A stretch of DNA of 64,000 nucleotides, from positions 5,201,165 to 5,265,164 of the forward strand of contig NZ_JAALDK010000001.1 in assembly GCF_013366925.1 (NCBI RefSeq). Reading direction: 5' to 3'. Positions 1 to 9,235 of this stretch are shown here, piece after piece (the first letter of the stretch is position 1; each line of letters begins with the position of its first letter). The notes beneath the pieces are model-generated. The model did no database searches, was not told the DNA's origin, and worked only from the letters and a program-made list of their open reading frames with translations. Made by a program: the position numbers and the translations under genes. This DNA comes from Paraburkholderia youngii. Its GTDB lineage: Bacteria; Pseudomonadota; Gammaproteobacteria; Burkholderiales; Burkholderiaceae.

Positions 1-2683
1 GGTACAGCGAAGCGGCATCCTCGTACTGCCCGAGGTCTTCGGCGATGCGGCCGCTTTGCACCGTCACGTCCGGCCGCGTCGGATACGCGGCGCGCAGTGC
101 CGTGGTGATCTGCTGCGCGTCGCGCGCTTGGTTCAACGCGGCGAGCCGGCGCGCGGCCGAGAGCCGCGTGTCGACGTCGTCGGGCGCGGCGCCGTCGAGC
201 ACATCGTGCACGACGCGCAGCGCGGCGCCGCGCTGGCCGCTCTGCTCCAGCACACGGGCCAGCGCGAGCTGCACTTCCGGATCGTTTGGCTGCGCGGCGA
301 GCAATGGCGCCAACGTCGCCCGCGCGGCCGCGTAGTGGGCCTGCACGCGCTGGAGGTCGGCGAGTTCGAGCGTATAGCGTTTGTCGCGCCGACCGGCGGG
401 GCTGACCGCCGCGAGTCGCTGCCCGGCCGCTTCGTAATCCCCATGATCGATCGCTTCGTCGGTTTGACGTAGGGCCGCACGCAGCGCCTGATCCTCGAGG
501 CGCGCGTGTTGCGCAGCGTCCAGCTTCAGCCGCGGATCGTCACGCAACTGCTGAAGCCATGCGGACAGCTCCGCGTCGCGTCGCGCGCTGCCGAGCAGAT
601 CGCCGTAACGCAGCCGCACGTCCGCGTCGGCCTCGCCCGCATGCGCGCCGATCCAGTCGCGCAGCAATGCGAGGCCGCGTGCGGCGTCGCCCGCGTCGAT
701 CCACTGCGCGCCGACCGACGCGAGCAGATTCGGATCGTCGCCGGCCAAAGCGCGTGCGTCGTCGAGCAGGCGGAGCGCGCTTGCGCGATCGTCGCGGGCG
801 AATGCGGTGCGCGCGTCGGCAAGCTTTCGTTGCGTTTGCAGATTGCGATCGAGCGCCCGCATACCCTCGGTGCGCTCCTGCTCCGGGATCAGCGCGAGCG
901 CCGCTTGCGCGCCGATCAGGTCATCGAGCGAATCGCGGTAAAGCGCGCTCGCATAGCGCATCTCGGCCGATGGCGCGAGCGCGAGCCCCTCGTCCATCAC
1001 ATTGCGGCCGAGTTGCGGCAGGCCGAGATCGCGGTACAGACGCGCGAGCGCGAAACGGGTCCACGCTGCGTCGGGCTCGCTGCGCAAGGCGGCTTCATAG
1101 CGTTGCGCGGCGGGACCGCGCTCGCCGTCGGCGAGCAACTGGTCCGCCTGTTTGGCAAGCAGATCGGCACGCAGACGAGCGAGGCTCTGGCGATCGTCGG
1201 CAGCGGTGAAGCGGCTTTGCAACGCGTCGATCAACGGCTCGACCTGCGCCGCGCGGCCGGTGTTTTCGAAGAGCGTCTGGGTGCTGCGCAGCGCTGCCAC
1301 GCTCGGCGCATGCCCGCTCAGCATGTCGCGCAAGAGCGGCTCGGCCGCGCTCCAGTCGTGCTGCGCGAGCAGCGCGTCGGCGAGCATCAGCTTCGCGTCC
1401 GCGTTGTCCGGCTCCATCGCGAGCGCCGCGCGTGCCGCCCGCTCCGCCTCCTGCGCGTGGCCCGCCGCGGCAGCCGCGCGGCCTTGCGCGAGCATGCCCC
1501 AGAATTGCGCGGTGCGCGCGAGGCTCTGCCATTTCGCGCGATTGTCGGGCGCGAGCGCGGCCGCGCGCAGAAACAGCGTGCGCGCTTCGTCATGCCGCCC
1601 GGCCCGCATACGCGCGATGCCGAGACCGCCGACTGCGTCGGCATCGTCGGGACGCGCGCTCGCGGCGCGCGCGAGCAGCGGCTCGGCGGCCGCGACATCG
1701 TTGCGCTCGAGCGCCCGCAGACCGCGCTGCTGGGCGATGTAGTCAGGGTTGTGTTCGAGTTGCCGTTGCGCGTCGAGGCGCGCTTCGAGCGTCGCGACAC
1801 GCTCGCGGAATTCGGTGTCGTCCGGCACGAGTTGCAGGTACGCGCGCAACGCCGGCAGATACGCGAGGTCCACGCCTGCCGATTGCAGCACGTGACGCCA
1901 CGTGTCGAGCGAGGCCGTGCGATCGGAGTCGGGCCGCGTCGCCAGATTCCACGCGATGCGGTTGGCCTCCGCGCGCGTATCGCCGCGCGTGTTCAACAGA
2001 TTGGCGAGCACCAGCGCGGCATCGACGTCGGACGGATCGGCGGCGATCCGCCGATGCAGTGCGACCAGCGCCTGCTCGCGGCCCTCGGGCGTGCCCGCGA
2101 GAATCTGGTAGTACTCGGCGCCGAGCGAGCCCGACGGCGCGCCGTGCGGAAACAGCAGCTGCAAGCGACGCGCCGCCTCGGCGGACTGGCCGCTACGCGC
2201 GAGCAGACGCACGGTCGCGAATTCCTCGCGGCCGTTGGTGGCGACGCGGAATTCGTCGTCGAGCTGCTGGATCGCCGCGCTGTCTGGCGCTTTCGCGCGC
2301 AAGCGTGCGAGCGTCGCCTGCGCGGCTTGCGCTTTCCCGAGACGCAATTCGATGCGCACCTGTTCGACAAGCAACACCGGATCGCCCGGCGCGGCTAGCA
2401 GCGCCTTGTTGATTGCCTGCAACGCAAGGTCGTCGCGATGTTTGGTCGACCACATGCGCGCGGTCGCGAGCAGGCGTTGCGCGGCGGGGTTTTGTGGCGG
2501 CGCTATGGTCGGCTCAGCAGCGGGTGCCGCCAGCGTACCGATGGCAGCGGTGCGCGCGGCCGTCGTGCGCATCGCTTCGGCTTGCCCGGTGTTGCCGTAC
2601 GCGTGACCCGTGATCGCCGCGGCGCATGCGCACGCGACCACGCTGAAACGCGCCGCGCGCGTTACTGCGGCGCGGCGCGGCAC
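1..2683 (-). CDS. bcsC: Cellulose synthase subunit BcsC, N-terminal TPR part (cut by left edge)
   Basis: The minus strand is open from a GTG at 2683 to the window edge, about 894 codons. The translation is a signal-like start (PRRAAVTRAARFSVVACACA) followed by tandem TPR helices with typical motifs such as ALVLANLLNTRGDTRAEA and LALARVLEQSGQRGAAL. BcsC is the periplasmic TPR scaffold plus outer-membrane barrel that exports cellulose; the barrel would lie left of the window. The GTG has a GGAG sequence 6 nt upstream and overlaps the end of bcsZ by 22 bp, so it is probably translationally coupled. No internal stop was seen in the frame. The annotation rests on TPR content plus the operon position after bcsB and bcsZ. 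Confidence 0.88.
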   Translation of the reverse strand, partial: MPRRAAVTRAARFSVVACACAAAITGHAYGNTGQAEAMRTTAARTAAIGTLAAPAAEPTIAPPQNPAAQRLLATARMWSTKHRDDLALQAINKALLAAPGDPVLLVEQVRIELRLGKAQAAQATLARLRAKAPDSAAIQQLDDEFRVATNGREEFATVRLLARSGQSAEAARRLQLLFPHGAPSGSLGAEYYQILAGTPEGREQALVALHRRIAADPSDVDAALVLANLLNTRGDTRAEANRIAWNLATRPDSDRTASLDTWRHVLQSAGVDLAYLPALRAYLQLVPDDTEFRERVATLEARLDAQRQLEHNPDYIAQQRGLRALERNDVAAAEPLLARAASARPDDADAVGGLGIARMRAGRHDEARTLFLRAAALAPDNRAKWQSLARTAQFWGMLAQGRAAAAAGHAQEAERAARAALAMEPDNADAKLMLADALLAQHDWSAAEPLLRDMLSGHAPSVAALRSTQTLFENTGRAAQVEPLIDALQSRFTAADDRQSLARLRADLLAKQADQLLADGERGPAAQRYEAALRSEPDAAWTRFALARLYRDLGLPQLGRNVMDEGLALAPSAEMRYASALYRDSLDDLIGAQAALALIPEQERTEGMRALDRNLQTQRKLADARTAFARDDRASALRLLDDARALAGDDPNLLASVGAQWIDAGDAARGLALLRDWIGAHAGEADADVRLRYGDLLGSARRDAELSAWLQQLRDDPRLKLDAAQHARLEDQALRAALRQTDEAIDHGDYEAAGQRLAAVSPAGRRDKRYTLELADLQRVQAHYAAARATLAPLLAAQPNDPEVQLALARVLEQSGQRGAALRVVHDVLDGAAPDDVDTRLSAARRLAALNQARDAQQITTALRAAYPTRPDVTVQSGRIAEDLGQYEDAASLY

Positions 2684-3957
2684 GACGTGCTCCAGTGCGG
2701 ATCGAGGGTGCCGTCGGCGGCGAAACGATAGCGGCCTTCGCGCCAGCCGAGCGCGAACAGGCTCAGCACGCTCGTGTAGTAACCGGCGGCCGTCTCGCTA
2801 TCGAGCGCGGCGACGCGTGCGATCTGCGCATCGGCGAGCGTGCGCTGGCCGCGCGCATCGAGAAACGGCACGGCCGCCGCCGAAAAACCGGCGTTGCCCA
2901 TGTTGATGCCGGCACGGCCATCGCTCGCGTCGACTTTCTCGGGCGGCGCGCCGTGCGCGGCGATGAAGTTCGCGAACGGCGCGAAGCGCGCGAGCAGCGT
3001 CGGCGCGAGCGGATCGCGCCGGTCGAGCATGCCGGTCCACAGGTACACGCGAATCGCGTTATAGGCGCTCTCGGCGTGGGTCTCGGCGTCAGGTGCGAAG
3101 CCGCGGTTCGCGCGGTACAAAGCCCAATCCGGCGAGAAGCCATGCGGCGCGGTATCGACCAGGATGCGGCTCGTGCTCGCGAGCAAACGCGGCCAGCGCG
3201 GATCGTCGGGCAGCCGCGTGGCGAGGCCGCGCAGCACCTGCGGCGGCATGTAGCTCGGATTGACGCGCCACACGTCCGCGTCCGGATGAAAGCCGACCGG
3301 GCCCGGCAGCAAGGTCAAGCCGAGCCCCGGCGCGTTGGCCGTTTCCTCGTCGAGCACACGGCGGGCGAGCACCGCGCCGCGCGCCGTGTAGCTGCGCTCG
3401 CGCCAAGCGTCGCCCGCTTCGAGCAGCGCATAGGCGATCCACAGGTCGGCATCCGACGATGCATTCGCGTCGAGCACGGCCCAGTTGCCGTCCTCCGAGC
3501 GGCCCCACAGCCACGCCGGCAAACGCGCGGTCAGGTCGCCTTGCGCGAGATGCTGCTCGGTCCAGCGCAAGATCGTGTCGAAGGCCGCGCGGTCGTTCGC
3601 GACCAGCGCAAAAAACAGCGCGTACGATTGGCCCTCCGACACCGTCCGCTCGTCGGACGAACCGACGTCGATCACGCGGCCATCGGCGGAAAGGAAGTCG
3701 CGCTTGAACTGCTGCCAGCGCGGCCAGGGCGCGGCGCTGCAAGCTGTGATGTCGGCGTGGCTCGGCAGCGGCGCTTGCGTGGCGAACGCGTGGTGGCTGC
3801 TCGCGAGCGTCAGCATCGTGGTCAGCACCGTTGCTGAAACGCTCGCCGTTGTTCGCACGAGCCTGCTCGCGAACCTCGCGTGCAGGTCGGCGACACTTTC
3901 AACGCCCACCCCGTCGCGCACTGCCCGCCACAGCGCCCCGCCCTTCGACTGACTCAT
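2662..3957 (-). CDS. bcsZ: Periplasmic endo-1,4-beta-glucanase BcsZ (GH8)
   Basis: This 431-residue protein matches the glycosyl hydrolase family 8 cellulase of cellulose operons. The segment SEGQSYALFFALVANDRAAF carries the expected catalytic Glu, and the SSDADLWIAYALL segment carries the conserved Asp. It hydrolyses beta-1,4-glucan in the periplasm and is needed for proper cellulose assembly in other species (family knowledge). The ATG at 3957 is 3 nt after the bcsB stop, so the genes are coupled. The N-terminus is odd: about 33 hydrophilic residues precede the hydrophobic segment VSATVLTTMLTLASSHHAFA that looks like the export signal, so the true start might be internal. Confidence 0.93.
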   Translation of the reverse strand: MSQSKGGALWRAVRDGVGVESVADLHARFASRLVRTTASVSATVLTTMLTLASSHHAFATQAPLPSHADITACSAAPWPRWQQFKRDFLSADGRVIDVGSSDERTVSEGQSYALFFALVANDRAAFDTILRWTEQHLAQGDLTARLPAWLWGRSEDGNWAVLDANASSDADLWIAYALLEAGDAWRERSYTARGAVLARRVLDEETANAPGLGLTLLPGPVGFHPDADVWRVNPSYMPPQVLRGLATRLPDDPRWPRLLASTSRILVDTAPHGFSPDWALYRANRGFAPDAETHAESAYNAIRVYLWTGMLDRRDPLAPTLLARFAPFANFIAAHGAPPEKVDASDGRAGINMGNAGFSAAAVPFLDARGQRTLADAQIARVAALDSETAAGYYTSVLSLFALGWREGRYRFAADGTLDPHWSTSCRAAPQ

Positions 3958-3960
3958 CGA

Positions 3961-6351
3961 TCAGACTCCCCGGCGCCGCGCGGCCAGTTCCTGCAACGCG
4001 GTGAACGCGCCGATCGCGAGCAGCAAGCCGGCGAGCGCGCCGAGCACGCCGAGCAGCACCGGATGCTGGATCGCCTTGCTCCACAGCCGCGCATACCAGG
4101 GCACGTAGCCGACCAGATAGGTGTCGCCGACGCGCATGCTGTCCACCTTGCCATCGCGCAGCAAAGCGACGTCGCCCTGCAATTGCGCGACACGGTCCGG
4201 CTTTTCGAGCATGTCGAGCAGTTGCGACAACTGTTGCTGATCGGTGGCGCTCAGCGCGACGACGCTGCGTCCGTGGCTGTCCGGCAATTCGAAGCCCATC
4301 AGCGCGGCCAGCGGTCCGTCGCGTTCGATCCGCGCGCCGCCGTCCGGCCGACGCGCGTCGCTGTGCGGGGCGCCGTCGCGCCGGGCGGCGCTGTGCCACT
4401 GCTCGTCGACCGCGAACGAGGCGCGCGCGAGCGGGCTCGACGCAGCGGCGCCCGACGCGGCGGCGTCGCCCGCCTGGGCGCCGATCGTCAGTGGCAACGC
4501 ATGCGGCCAGCGCGCGAGCCACGGCGCCGAGCCGTTGCCGCCGATCACGAGCAGATCCTTGCCGCTCAGCTGCGCGAGCTCGCGCGGCCGCGCGACCTGC
4601 ACGCGCAGCGCCGGATAGCCGGTCCATTGCCCCATGTGGCCAAGCATCGTCAGCAGGCTTTCGAGCTCCTGCGGCGCGGGATGCTCGGGAATCACGACGG
4701 CCGTTTGCGACAGGTCCGCGTAACGCGTGAACGGAAAGCCGCTGTTCGCGAAGAACGCGAGGTTCGGCATCCGTGCGTAGTGGACGAAGTCCGAGAAGTC
4801 GATCGTCGAGTCGGGATCGACCGCGGCCTGCACCGGGTTCGTCGCGACGCCCTGGCAGAGCCCGGTCTTCTGCGAATCGAGATTGAAGCGCAGTTGCAAC
4901 TGGTTCGAGCTGCCGACCCGGAACGCCGGAATATCGAGCGCGCTCGTCGCACGGTTGGCGTTGTTCGACAGCACCGGCAATTGCAGGCGGCCTTGCGCGT
5001 CGTCGGCGGTCGCGAGCGCGAGCCGGTACGACTTGACCAGCTGATCGTTGATCTGCACCGCGAGCGCCGAGTTGTTCTGCACGGTCGGCGCCGTGTAGCG
5101 ATACTTCAGATTCAGCGGCACGCCCGCGCCGTTCCACGAGTACAAATCGGCGGGCACGCGCAGGTTCAGACGGATCGCGTCGGGCGTGCTGCCGCGCACC
5201 TGTAGTTGCGACGGATCGTCGATCAGTTCCTTGAACGAGACCGGCCGGTCGACCGGCAGCCAGCGTGGCGCGTCGTAGGGCTTCCTCGGCGCGCCGGCGG
5301 CGAGCTGCGTGATGCGCACCGCGGGACCCGCTAGCGCGGTCGTGCCGAGCACCAGCGCGGTGCTCGCTTCATCGACTTCGGCGGCGCTGCGGCCGGTCAC
5401 GATCAGCAGCTTGCGGTTGGGCGCGACGGGATTGTCGGCGACGATCAGCATCGGACCGTTGACCGGCGGCAGCGTGAGGCCGGCGGGCAGCTGCTCGCTG
5501 CGCGCGACGACGACCGCGTGTGAGTCGGTAGGCAACGTCGACAGCGCCGGAAAGCGCGCCTGCCGATAATCGGCCTGCGCACCGAACCACGAAGCGAGTA
5601 CCCCCGCGCTGTGCAGCGTCGCGTTGTCGGCGGCGGCCGGCAGCACGAACGGCAGACGCAGCCGGTTCGCGTCGCGGTGATCGAAGAACGGCGCAGGCAG
5701 CAGCGCGAGATCGTCGGGCAACCGGATCGGCGCGGTATCGACGATGAACTCGCTCGACGGACTCACGTCGGCCCACAGCGCCGAGTTCTCGGGGTCCTCG
5801 CAATGCTCGAGCGTGTAATGCGCGATCAGGCGCAGACCGATCTGGTTGTAGTCGGTCAGAAAACGCGGATCGAGCGGGATGTCCTGGGTGACGAGCTTGC
5901 CGGCGTGCTCGCGATCGAACGGCACGGTCGCGATCACTTCGTTGTTGATCGACACCTTCAGATGCGACATCGCGAACACCAGCGACGGCGAATACGTGTA
6001 GCGCAAGCGCAGGCGCGCGGCCGTGACCACGCGATCGAGCCGCACGCCGAGATTGACGGTGCGCGCGTCTTCGACACCGCGCAGCGTCAGCGGCTGATAC
6101 GCGCCCAGGGTCGGGAATGAAACGCGCGATGTGCTGGAGCCGGATGCGGGCGTCGGGACGCTGGCATCGTTGTCGAGGTAGTTGGCGCTGGGATTGGCCT
6201 TGGCGGCACTCGCGCTCGCGACAGTGGGCGCGGCCGGCGCAATCGCCGCGGCGGCGACGACAGGCACCGATGGCGCGGCGCCCGACGCGACGGCATACAA
6301 CGCGCCGACAACGGCGCTCAGCGAAACGCACAACGACACAACTGGTTTCAT
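3961..6351 (-). CDS. bcsB: Cyclic di-GMP-associated cellulose synthase subunit BcsB
   Basis: The 796-residue product starts with a signal sequence (MKPVVSLCVSLSAVVGALYA), has the carbohydrate-binding/flavodoxin-like repeats of BcsB, and ends with one membrane helix (HPVLLGVLGALAGLLLAIGA) and a basic tail. BcsB anchors the nascent glucan path in the periplasm and partners with BcsA. The frame is open a further 72 codons upstream, but those codons look like untranslated leader, so the ATG at 6351 in front of the signal peptide was chosen. An Ala/Ser-rich and Arg/Asp-rich low-complexity stretch lies near residues 660-720. It is the first gene of a bcsB-bcsZ-bcsC operon; bcsA is not upstream, which is unusual. 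Confidence 0.93.
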   Translation of the reverse strand: MKPVVSLCVSLSAVVGALYAVASGAAPSVPVVAAAAIAPAAPTVASASAAKANPSANYLDNDASVPTPASGSSTSRVSFPTLGAYQPLTLRGVEDARTVNLGVRLDRVVTAARLRLRYTYSPSLVFAMSHLKVSINNEVIATVPFDREHAGKLVTQDIPLDPRFLTDYNQIGLRLIAHYTLEHCEDPENSALWADVSPSSEFIVDTAPIRLPDDLALLPAPFFDHRDANRLRLPFVLPAAADNATLHSAGVLASWFGAQADYRQARFPALSTLPTDSHAVVVARSEQLPAGLTLPPVNGPMLIVADNPVAPNRKLLIVTGRSAAEVDEASTALVLGTTALAGPAVRITQLAAGAPRKPYDAPRWLPVDRPVSFKELIDDPSQLQVRGSTPDAIRLNLRVPADLYSWNGAGVPLNLKYRYTAPTVQNNSALAVQINDQLVKSYRLALATADDAQGRLQLPVLSNNANRATSALDIPAFRVGSSNQLQLRFNLDSQKTGLCQGVATNPVQAAVDPDSTIDFSDFVHYARMPNLAFFANSGFPFTRYADLSQTAVVIPEHPAPQELESLLTMLGHMGQWTGYPALRVQVARPRELAQLSGKDLLVIGGNGSAPWLARWPHALPLTIGAQAGDAAASGAAASSPLARASFAVDEQWHSAARRDGAPHSDARRPDGGARIERDGPLAALMGFELPDSHGRSVVALSATDQQQLSQLLDMLEKPDRVAQLQGDVALLRDGKVDSMRVGDTYLVGYVPWYARLWSKAIQHPVLLGVLGALAGLLLAIGAFTALQELAARRRGV

Positions 6352-6746
6352 GAACAGCTCAGCTTGTTGGACCTGGACCGTGCGCACGCGAGGGCGCCAC
6401 TTACGGTGCGAATCCGGTCTGCCGCGCGAACGCGCGAAGTGGGAAAACGGACTGCCGGCACGCACAGGAGAAACACGCGGCGCACCATTCCTCGTATACG
6501 GAAAATCCGGCGAAACCTTGAGCGGAACGAGCAACGGGGATGACCAACATTTGAGATTTGAACGCAATCGGCAGCAGCCCTAACCGGTTATACATTCCTT
6601 TCATTTTTCCGAAGCCGGTCGGTCAGGCGAGAAGGTGCCAGGAGCCTGCCGCTGTTGGGCGGCGCAAAGATATCACAATTTGCAACCTTGTTGACATCTT
6701 GTAACATCCACGGTCATTTGCTGCACATCAAACATCATCCCAAAAC
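6352..6746. other. Divergent intergenic region between bcsB and dgkA
   Basis: No gene is supported here. The bcsB frame stays open to 6567 but reads like leader sequence. A TTGACA hexamer at 6691-6696 faces dgkA, with only a poor -10 match (TCATTT) 17 bp later. No remnant of bcsA was found in any frame. Confidence 0.5.
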
Positions 6747-7172
6747 ATGCCTGATCCGGCCGACTCCCCCACTCACTCGAGCATCGCGCCGCCCGCGAAG
6801 CGCAGCGGTCCGCTGCGCGGGTTGTTCGCGTTGCGGCATTCGTACGCCGGCATCGTCGCGACATTGCGCGCGGAAAGCGCGTTCCGTCAGGAAGCCGCAC
6901 TCGCGGCGATCCTCGTGCCGGCCGCGTTCCTGATGCCGGTCGACGCCATCGCGCGCGTGCTGCTGATCGGATCGGTGCTGCTCGTGCTGCTGGTGGAGTT
7001 ATTGAATTCGGCGATCGAGGCCGCCATCGACAGGATTTCGTTCGAGCGGCATGAATTGTCGAAGCGCGCGAAGGACTGCGGCAGTGCGGCCGTGACCATT
7101 GCGCTGCTGATGTGTGTGCTGACGTGGGGCGTGCTGTGCGGGCCGCTGGCGTATCACTGGCTGCGTGGATGA
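6747..7172 (+). CDS. dgkA: Diacylglycerol kinase DgkA
   Basis: The 141-residue membrane protein has the DgkA signature: an amphipathic N-terminal helix (LRGLFALRHSYAGIVATLRA), three membrane helices, and the catalytic block ELLNSAIEAAIDR with the conserved Glu and Asn. It phosphorylates diacylglycerol, recycling lipid released for example by periplasmic glucan or lipid A modification. It is slightly longer than the E. coli enzyme (about 120 residues) because of a hydrophilic N-terminus of some 20 residues. It stands alone and is divergent from bcsB. Confidence 0.93.
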   Translation: MPDPADSPTHSSIAPPAKRSGPLRGLFALRHSYAGIVATLRAESAFRQEAALAAILVPAAFLMPVDAIARVLLIGSVLLVLLVELLNSAIEAAIDRISFERHELSKRAKDCGSAAVTIALLMCVLTWGVLCGPLAYHWLRG

Positions 7173-7430
7173 CGCGTGACGGGTTCTACGTAGTCCGCAG
7201 CATGGCTGGCACGTTGCGCGCCTGGCGGAGAGGGAATGCAAACGTTAGCGTCGGCTCGACGGTAATTTCGCGTGCCGCGAAATATTCGTCACGCAAAGGT
7301 TGGCGTCAATGAAACGATGGCACATGTATTGCTGAATTCCGCTCGCCGGCATCTCACCCGTGAAGCCGCGTGACGCACGCAACGGGGCGCCGTTCAAACG
7401 TCATTTCAACAATCCACCGGTGGAGGCACC

Positions 7431-7592
7431 ATGCTTCGATACGCTGTGATTTTCTTCATCATCGCCATCATCGCCGCAGTGTTCGGCTTTGGAGGCATTG
7501 CCGCGGGCGCAACCGAAATCGCCAAGGTATTGTTCTTCATCTTCCTGGTGATCTTCCTCGTCACCCTGCTGATGGGCGTGATCCGACGCTGA
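7431..7592 (+). CDS. Small DUF1328 (YtjA/UPF0391-type) membrane protein
   Basis: This is a 53-codon gene with a strong ribosome-binding site (GGAGG, 4 nt before ATG). The peptide [20 protein letters not shown] continues with a [12 protein letters not shown] turn and a second helix, ending in GVIRR, the standard two-helix layout of DUF1328. Members are small inner-membrane proteins, often stress induced; the function is not established. It is too short for usual ORF cut-offs. Confidence 0.93.
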   Translation: MLRYAVIFFIIAIIAAVFGFGGIAAGATEIAKVLFFIFLVIFLVTLLMGVIRR

Positions 7593-7841
7593 CGGCTGCA
7601 CACAGCGTTCGGTGAATTCACCCCTCGCCCGATGCGAACCGGCGACGCTGCGTTGGTGCCGCGTTCAGGATTGCACCGCTGCGGTCGCCGTGGCCGCCGT
7701 TGCCGCCGTTGCAATACTTGCCGCAGCATATTGCAATAGTTGCCGAAGCATCGGGCGCTTCAACTCCGCTTTTCTTCCGCTTCTCTTGCGCTGCTTTTCC
7801 ACTGCTTTTCTCCGCATGCCGCGGACGTATGCGGCATTGCT

Positions 7842-8528
7842 TCAGGCCGCACGCGCGATCTGCGGCGTCGCATGCAGACGCCGCGACCAGTTCGCGAGCG
7901 TGCGCATCGCTACCGGCGGCTTGCTCAGAATCGCGCTGTCGTAGCACCTGTGCGCGAAGCGCATGAATTCGACGATGCGAAACCCCTGCCCGCGATAGAA
8001 CGCGATCCGCTGCGTGGCCGGTTGCGGGGTATCGAGTGCGAGTTGCGCATAGCCGCGTGTTGCGGCCCAGTGTTCGGCGAACGCGATCAGCAACGTGCCG
8101 ATGCCTCGCCCCTGCCACGCGGGATCGACTGCGAACTGGCGCAAGCTCGCAACATCGTCGTGCCTGTATAGCTCGCATGATGCTTCGCCATCCGAAGCAT
8201 AAAGCGTCATCGTGCCGACGATCCGTCCGTCGCATACCGCGACATGGCAATCGCCGCGCAGCACGCGCTCGCGGGTCGCTTCGATGGTCTGATCCACGCA
8301 CGTGCAATTGAGCCCCTGCGCGCCGAGCGGCGCGAACGCGCGATGCAGCAGCGCCGTCAACGCAACGAACGAATCGCGCGACGCGTCGAAGCGCCTGAGT
8401 TCAACGTGGCCGGCACGACATGCATAGTGGACCGGAACGGATTGCGGACGGCTTGCGCGACGCTTCACGTTGAGCACCTCGTACTGACTGGATGCCCGAA
8501 GTGTATGGTCGGCCGGTGAGCGTCTCAA
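7842..8528 (-). CDS. GNAT family N-acetyltransferase
   Basis: The C-terminal part is a GNAT fold: RQFAVDPAWQGRGIGTLLIA holds the acetyl-CoA binding Q/RxxGxG/A loop, followed by the LALDTPQPATQRIAFYRGQG segment. The substrate cannot be deduced. The start is uncertain: the first 30 or so residues (rich in Arg/Ser) look non-domain, and GTG codons near residues 17-20 are alternatives. A diverged paralogue lies at 58566-59180 and shares the GT(M/L)TL, RRGIG/RGIG and FYRxQGF blocks. Confidence 0.85.
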   Translation of the reverse strand: MRRSPADHTLRASSQYEVLNVKRRASRPQSVPVHYACRAGHVELRRFDASRDSFVALTALLHRAFAPLGAQGLNCTCVDQTIEATRERVLRGDCHVAVCDGRIVGTMTLYASDGEASCELYRHDDVASLRQFAVDPAWQGRGIGTLLIAFAEHWAATRGYAQLALDTPQPATQRIAFYRGQGFRIVEFMRFAHRCYDSAILSKPPVAMRTLANWSRRLHATPQIARAA

Positions 8529-8567
8529 GAAAAAATGTCGTAAAAACTCTGGCCGATCACCTGTCGT

Positions 8568-9104
8568 TCACGACATGTTTTCGGCTTCGTATAGACGACG
8601 ACCCGCCGCATCCTTGCTGCCGAGAATAGGTTGAAAGTCGATCGGCCACTCGATGCCGATGTCGGGATCGGACCACAGCAGGCAGCGTTCGAGTTCGGGG
8701 AACCAGTACTCGGTGGTCTTCCACACGCACTCGGCGACATCGGACAGCACGACGAAGCCGTGCGCGAAACCGGGCGGCACCCACATTTGCCGCTGGTTCC
8801 CTTCGCTCAGATACTCGCCGCTCCATTTGCCGAAGTTCGGTGAGTTCAGGCGTACGTCGACCGCGACGTCGAAGACTTCGCCGCGCACGACGCGCAGCAG
8901 CCGTCCCTGCGGACGCTGCACCTGGTAGTGCAAGCCGCGCAGCACGCCATGCACGGCGCGCAGATGGCGGTCCTGCACGAAGTTGAAACCTTGCGCGACG
9001 TCGTCCGAAAACTCGTCCGCGCTGAAACTCTCGAAGCAGAAGCCGTATTCGTCGATGAACACTTCCGGCTCGATGAGTTTCACCTCCGGCAATGCCGTCG
9101 CCAT
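8568..9104 (-). CDS. rmlC: dTDP-4-dehydrorhamnose 3,5-epimerase-like protein (RmlC)
   Basis: The translation from the ATG at 9104 (about 178 residues) is the RmlC cupin: opening ALPEVKLIEPEVFIDEYGF, the active-site block LRGLHYQ with its His, and PGFAHGFVVLSD. The enzyme epimerises dTDP-4-keto-6-deoxyglucose for rhamnose in surface polysaccharide. The ORF extends 26 codons further upstream, but AGGG 7 nt before the internal ATG and the family N-terminus favour 9104. The other rml genes are absent nearby, so it may serve an exopolysaccharide cluster elsewhere. The next gene upstream on the same strand is a GlxA-type regulator. Confidence 0.9.
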   Translation of the reverse strand: MATALPEVKLIEPEVFIDEYGFCFESFSADEFSDDVAQGFNFVQDRHLRAVHGVLRGLHYQVQRPQGRLLRVVRGEVFDVAVDVRLNSPNFGKWSGEYLSEGNQRQMWVPPGFAHGFVVLSDVAECVWKTTEYWFPELERCLLWSDPDIGIEWPIDFQPILGSKDAAGRRLYEAENMS

Positions 9105-9235
9105 GACCCTGTTGCCCATCGCCACTGTGCTCGTAAGAAGGCTGGCCAGCGAACCTACGGCCGCTCTCGCGACCGCGTCCAACAGACGAGGCGCGCCCGC
9201 GGCGCGGGCGCGCTATCGCATGCTATTGATACATG

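Noticed and set aside
506..2398. 630-codon plus-strand open frame over the left end
   Set aside because: It is antisense to bcsC, whose TPR translation is unmistakable; the plus-strand product is Arg/Ala-rich shadow sequence caused by high GC.
6352..6746. Decayed bcsA before bcsB
   Set aside because: Only 395 bp, and no DxD, Q(R/Q)xRW or PilZ-like segment in any frame.
7265..7283. Small palindrome ATTTCGCG-TGC-CGCGAAAT after dgkA
   Set aside because: Short stem without a U-run and about 90 nt past the stop; not enough to call a terminator or operator.
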